A stretch of DNA of 13,211 nucleotides, taken from Monoraphidium neglectum (lineage: Eukaryota > Chlorophyta > Chlorophyceae > Sphaeropleales > Selenastraceae). Position 1 is the first letter of the stretch, and each line of letters starts with the position of its first letter. The notes beneath the pieces were generated by a model, which saw only the letters and a list, made by a program, of their open reading frames with translations, was not told where the DNA came from and ran no database searches. Position numbers and translations under genes: made by a program. Shown here one piece after another: positions 9,637 through 13,211 of this stretch. The stretch lies in assembly GCF_000611645.1 (NCBI RefSeq), contig NW_014012371.1, positions 1-13,211 on the forward strand. The letters run 5' to 3'.

Positions 9637-11604
9637 ATGCAGTGTCATACGCTCAGCCGCTCTTCTAGCGACTGCTCCGACACCTCGGGTACTCCCCGGA
9701 CCCCCGAGAGCAGCAGTAGTCTGAGCAGCTCGGACGACACTCACAATGGCGCTCTCAAGCCCTCGGCCGTCCCCGAAACCGGATCATTTGCAGGTAATAA
9801 TACAATTACAGCCCCTGCTTCGAGCGGTGTCAGCCCGCTTCCCGGAATTTCATGCAGGCGCCGTCATCAGTCTGTTTGGGCACGGCGGCCCGGACTTGGG
9901 TCCTCCAGGGAGATTTCTGTGGCATCCTTCCTTGTGAACCCTAACCGGATAGCCCAATCAGCAATCAGGAGGGCGTCCAGGCGCCCCATACGAGCATGGC
10001 AGTTTTGCACCCATCAACAGTCGTGGCCGCAGCCCAAACCACTCCTCCCTTGGATGCATGGCTGCCCTCCGACGGCCGCGGCCCACCCGCCCTCCTGCCG
10101 CACGCAGTGTTTGGGCCTGCGCATTGCTATGCGGCCCCCCTGATTCTTGATATCCCCATATGCGGCACTGAGGAGGGCGCGGCCATCACCGTTGTTGCAC
10201 CCGCGACGCCGCTGGCGGCGCAGCAGCAGCCGCAGCAGCAGCAGCAGCAGCAGCAGCAGCTCTTCACCCTGCAGGCGCGCGCCGCGGGCACGCCCAAAGC
10301 CAAGGCCCGCCTCCGCAACGCCGCCGGCGCCGACGTGTCGTCCTTTGACCACGCGCCCAGCTGCTCCCCTGGCTCTGCGTTCCGGCTGCACAGCGGCGGC
10401 CGCTGCGTGACGAGCAGCCGCGTCGGCAGCGCGAAGACGGCCGTGCTGCGGGGCCAGCCATGTGAGTCGCACTCCAGACTCCGCAGTTGACATGAATCCT
10501 GTGCTGTTGGCGCAGTCCGGCGCCCTGGCGTCAACGACGCGGGCAACCAGCGGGCGGGACCAACACAGTGGGACCTGCAGGAACCCGGCTCACGCTTTGG
10601 TGCACCTCCGGCCAACGTCCGCCACGCCACCCTCACACGTGCCCGCCAGCCCAAGCACGCGTCAAGCCAAACCAACCATCACCGCCCCCAGTCTCTGACG
10701 CGCCGCGCCGCACCCCCTCTCGCCAATACCACCACCCAAACCCTCAGGCATCAAGGTCGCCCTGCGGGGGCTTCCTTATGTCGGCATCATCATCTCCGGT
10801 GACTGGGCCGCCCACACCTTCCAGATCCTGCAGCACATGCCCGGCCGCCGCAGCGAGCGCCTGCTCGCCTCCGCCTCCCCGCACCCCGCCGCGCCCGGCG
10901 CCGTGCGGCTGAGCGTGACCGCCGGCGTCGACGCCGCGTTTGCGGTGACCCTCGCGTGCGTCGCGTGCGCGTCCGCCGACTGCGCGGCGGACGCGCGTGG
11001 CGCGGGCGGCGCGGGCGCCGCGGCCGGGGAGCAGAAGGCGCTGCCCCGTGCGCCGGGCCCGCTGCCGGTGGCGCCTCCTCCGCCCCAGCCGCGGCCGCAG
11101 AGGCTGCCCGCGCAGTGGCACGAGGCACAGGCGGCTGCGCTCGCGGCTGCGGCGTCACGGCAGAGGCAGCAGGCCGCGCTGGCTTCAGCGCAGCGCCTAG
11201 CCAGCGAGCAGCACCACCAGCAGCAAGTGACGTCGTCCGCGCGCCTTCCAGCCAGGCCGCAGCTCGACACTTCATTCTGTGGCTTGGCGCAGCTGAGCCT
11301 CGGCTGCAACGCACAGGCTGCACAGGCTGCTGCTGCCGTGCCTCCGTCGGCAAGCGCGCCGACGCCGCTGCAGGCGCACATGCAGCAGCTGCAACAGCAA
11401 CAGCAGCAAGAGGCGGAGCTGCAGCAGATGCTGCGCCTGCTCCTGGAGCAGCAGCAGCAGCAGCATGCATCTGCTGTGGCCGAAATGCAGCAGCGGGTGG
11501 CGCTGCAGGCAGCGTCGCTGTGGGGCCCGCAGGCGCATGCTCCAGTCCTGCAGCCGCCCCTGTGGGCCGCGCAGCAGGCTGAACCGCTTCTGCCTTGGCG
11601 GTGA
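9637..11604 (+). CDS. Unrecognised Gln/Ala-rich protein with a beta-rich core, three exons
   Basis: Proposed exons are 9637-9793, 10003-10461 and 10748-11604, giving 490 residues. The second junction is well supported: CCA T|GTGAGT joins CTCAG|GC to read GQPCIKVALRGLPYVGIIIS without a break. The first is less sure (donor GTAATA, acceptor ATGGCAG, 209-nt intron, phase 1). The alternative is a start at ATG 9996, giving 440 residues. The order is: a Ser/Thr-rich N-terminus (1-52); a segment with APLILDIPICG and AAITVVAPATP; Gln runs (about 126-138); a core at about 180-275 with hydrophobic strand-like pieces (GGRCVTSSRVG, IKVALRGLPYVGIIISGDW, VRLSVTAG, AAFAVTLAC); a Pro-rich linker; and two Gln/Ala helical stretches (about 328-365 and 415-458). 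I do not recognise the family. The Gln-rich layout recalls algal transcriptional regulators, but no DNA-binding motif is visible. It ends at TGA 11602-11604. Confidence 0.75.
10221..10259 (+). repeat. Coding CAG tract, Q3-P-Q9
   Basis: Three CAG, one CCG and nine CAG codons lie in exon 2 of the Gln-rich gene. Further, more interrupted CAG-rich coding stretches lie at about 11380-11465 in exon 3. Confidence 0.95.
10462..10747 (+). other. Intron 2 of the Gln-rich gene
   Basis: The donor is GTGAGT and the acceptor is ACCCTCAG, preceded by C-rich sequence; length is 286 nt. Both flanking exons keep frame (phase 1) and are joined within the best-preserved part of the protein. Confidence 0.85.
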
Positions 11605-13054
11605 CCTGCCTTTCCCCCCTCGCTTGTGTGCTCGTGCTCGTGTGGCAAGGAGGTATTGGGGCTTGGGGCGTGTATCCGCTCCATGTCACCCGCAGGCCGA
11701 TTGATGTGCATTGATTTGGCAGATGTGTTGCAAGGCGGTCACTTCTTGGTCTCACCGCCACCCCGCCTTCCGGGGCGCCCCGCCTGCACTTGGGCGCGCG
11801 CCCAGGCGAGGCAACCTTGGGATTTGCTCGGCCTCTCAATTGCGGCGGCTGGGCTGAGTTGTGCCGTGCGCGCGCACGGCTGCAAGGGCCTGGTCTGCAT
11901 GAAAATCCTTTGCCAGGTCAGGAGCACTTGCCAATTTGTACATGATGCCTCGCGCAGGGCGCCCCTGCCAGAGCGCAGGGCGACGCCGTTGCGCGCGTAA
12001 GGGGCCGGCATCATGCTGCCTGCGGCCAATCCAGGAGGCGCCGCAGTCCGTCTGGACACCATCACTTGCACTTTGACTTTGAGCAGCGGAGGGACGGGGC
12101 ACGCATTCTCTTCAAAATCTCTTGTGGTGTTCTTTTGGCACTCGATCAGCACACCATCGCGTGCAACCCAAGCCCGTCACAGCCCGCGCCAAGTGCGCGG
12201 CGCGCGGCGGCACCAACGATGGCAGGGACCGGCGCCCTCGCCGCTGCCTAGGCCGCACCCGCCCACGCGACGGCCACCTCGCATTGGATCGCGGTGCTGC
12301 GCGTGTGCGCGGTTGGACCGCCTGTGCACATACATATACCGCCCGCTCCATTCTCCACAAGGCCGCCACCCAGCTGCACGCCCGCGCAGCGCATGCGAGG
12401 CCGCGGCGCACTTTGTCACGGCCAGCAGATTATGCCTGCCGGCTGCGGATGGGTGCCTTTGAAGGAAACGTCCTTTCTCTGTTCTTCCGCTCGGGTTTCC
12501 CCATCCACCTCGCTTATACCCTTCAGCTCGCACGAACACTGTGCCGTCTCGCTCCGTCCCCCGTCGCCACGCCAAAACGCCCTCACTGCACGGCGTCGAA
12601 TCCACCTCAGACGAGCCGCCGGGCGCGGCTCACGCGCTCGCTCTGCGCTCGCCCCTTTCTGCTCAGCCGGGGAGTAACTTGCATCTCTTGTACCCATCTT
12701 GGTCTGTTTGCTACCAAAATTAGCACGCGACACAGCACAACTACGCGGCGTATTTCAGCCGCAGCGACGCATCCCAAAGCACGGTTGAGTATGGATGACT
12801 CAGAAAAGCCAGGGCTGCGCAGGGTTGCAGAAGCAAGAGCGAAACCGATGCAGAGATCCAACACACCACTATATGTACACACCAACAGGAACAAAAGGTG
12901 GCTGTCAGCCTCAACACGCATAGCATCGTCAGGGCCCAGGGCTTGAACTCGCGCCTCTTTCAGCGCCGATTAGGGGCTGCGGGCCCTGCAGGTGGCAGCC
13001 GTGCACAGGGGGCGCGGCCGTCCCAAGAGCTCGCCAGTCGCGCCGAGCCGCGGG
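11605..13054. other. Convergent spacer and presumed 3' untranslated regions
   Basis: The spacer lies between the stop of the Gln-rich gene (plus) and that of the partial minus-strand gene. Neither strand shows a TGTAA signal here. A plus-strand frame of about 274 codons (12122-12946) is rich in His, Thr, Arg and Cys, has no recognisable motif, and is probably chance. The minus strand has one helix-like coding stretch at about 11960-11836 (separate entry). Confidence 0.55.
11836..11972 (-). pseudogene. Possible orphan exon or gene fragment
   Basis: On the minus strand, after an acceptor-like CTGGCAG, the frame reads GIMYKLASAPDLAKDFHADQ, then ALAAVRAHG, and stops after about 45 codons. The amphipathic pattern loosely recalls STI1/Tic40-type helical repeats (xMxxLxxxPDLAxxFxxP), but it ends before the asparagine-proline part of that repeat. 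No companion exons are seen within 1 kb on either side. It could be the remains of a duplicated gene or chance. Confidence 0.2.
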
Positions 13055-13165
13055 TCACCCGCCACCGCCGTCCCCTGGCGGCCCTGGGGCTGCGCTCATC
13101 AAATGGTGCAGCCCTAGCTCTGCCAGCACGGCGCGCTCCAGGGCCGCGTAGTCAGCGTCGGCGTC
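13055..13165 (-). CDS. Last exon of a minus-strand gene continuing beyond the window
   Basis: After an acceptor CAG at 13168-13166, the minus strand encodes 36 residues and a TGA at 13057-13055. They begin DADADYAALERAVLAELG and end in a Gly/Pro-rich tail. The first half is an acidic amphipathic helix with GC-rich third positions like the other exons here. The upstream exons lie past base 13211, so the family cannot be named. The intron before it carries C11A9 directly against the acceptor, like the tract in SWS1 intron 2. I infer a gene end from the acceptor, composition and stop; no homology was recognised. Confidence 0.65.
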   Translation of the reverse strand, partial: DADADYAALERAVLAELGLHHLMSAAPGPPGDGGGG

Positions 13166-13168
13166 CTG

Positions 13169-13188
13169 TTTTTTTTTGGGGGGGGGGG
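13169..13188. repeat. T9G11 homopolymer pair next to a splice acceptor
   Basis: On the minus strand it reads C11A9 and then CAG, directly before the last exon of the partial gene. Confidence 0.95.
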
Positions 13189-13211
13189 CGGACGGGAGGG
13201 CAGAGTGGGTG

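Noticed and set aside
10790..11839. Minus-strand open frames of 311-349 codons opposite the Gln-rich gene
   Set aside because: They are antisense shadows: CAG codons read backwards give Leu, Cys or Ala runs. The plus strand has the well-formed GTGAGT-CAG junction.
12122..12946. Plus-strand open frame of about 274 codons
   Set aside because: It is rich in His, Thr, Arg and Cys, with no motif, no codon bias like the real exons, and no supporting splice structure.
12935..12965. tRNA T-arm-like word (GAGTTCAAGCC on the minus strand)
   Set aside because: The flanking bases do not form the five-pair T stem, and no anticodon or acceptor stem could be folded around it.

Overview
The window looks like nuclear DNA of a GC-rich green alga (Chlorophyta). 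Genes are broken by short GT-AG introns of about 150-330 nt with donors such as GTGAGT, GTGCGT and GTGGGT. Exons are very rich in G and C at third positions, proteins carry long Ala/Gly/Pro and Gln runs, and spacers hold lower-GC sequence with TG and CAG microsatellites. This lineage call is inference; the spliced eukaryotic gene structure is visible directly. No rRNA, tRNA, CRISPR array or intact mobile element was found.

Layout. (1) 3-1462, plus: the 3' part of a gene for a low-complexity Ala/Gly/Pro-rich protein, two exons. (2) 1463-3657: a convergent spacer with a short tandem repeat. (3) 3658-4938, minus: a five-exon gene for a 140-residue SWIM zinc-finger protein of the SWS1/ZSWIM7 family, including a 22-nt microexon. 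(4) 4939-5474: spacer. (5) 5475-7876, minus: a six-exon gene for a 389-residue DXO/Rai1-type decapping nuclease with all catalytic motifs and a Gln tract inserted in the active-site region. (6) 7877-9636: a divergent spacer with one short stretch resembling a hAT transposase tail. (7) 9637-11604, plus: a three-exon gene for an unrecognised Gln-rich protein of about 490 residues (440 if a later start is used). (8) 11605-13054: a convergent spacer, with a possible orphan exon on the minus strand. (9) 13055-13165, minus: the last exon of a gene that continues beyond the window, with the 3' end of its preceding intron.

The recognised genes do not form a pathway. SWS1 acts in RAD51-dependent homologous recombination, and DXO/Rai1 acts in RNA 5'-end quality control. 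They lie head-to-tail on the minus strand as separate genes. Most long open frames elsewhere are by-products of high GC and lie antisense to the exons described. I see no convincing new multi-gene system. The most useful results are the reconstructed exon structures, the unrecognised conserved-looking core in the 9637-11604 gene, and poly-C tracts of equal length in introns of three minus-strand genes.
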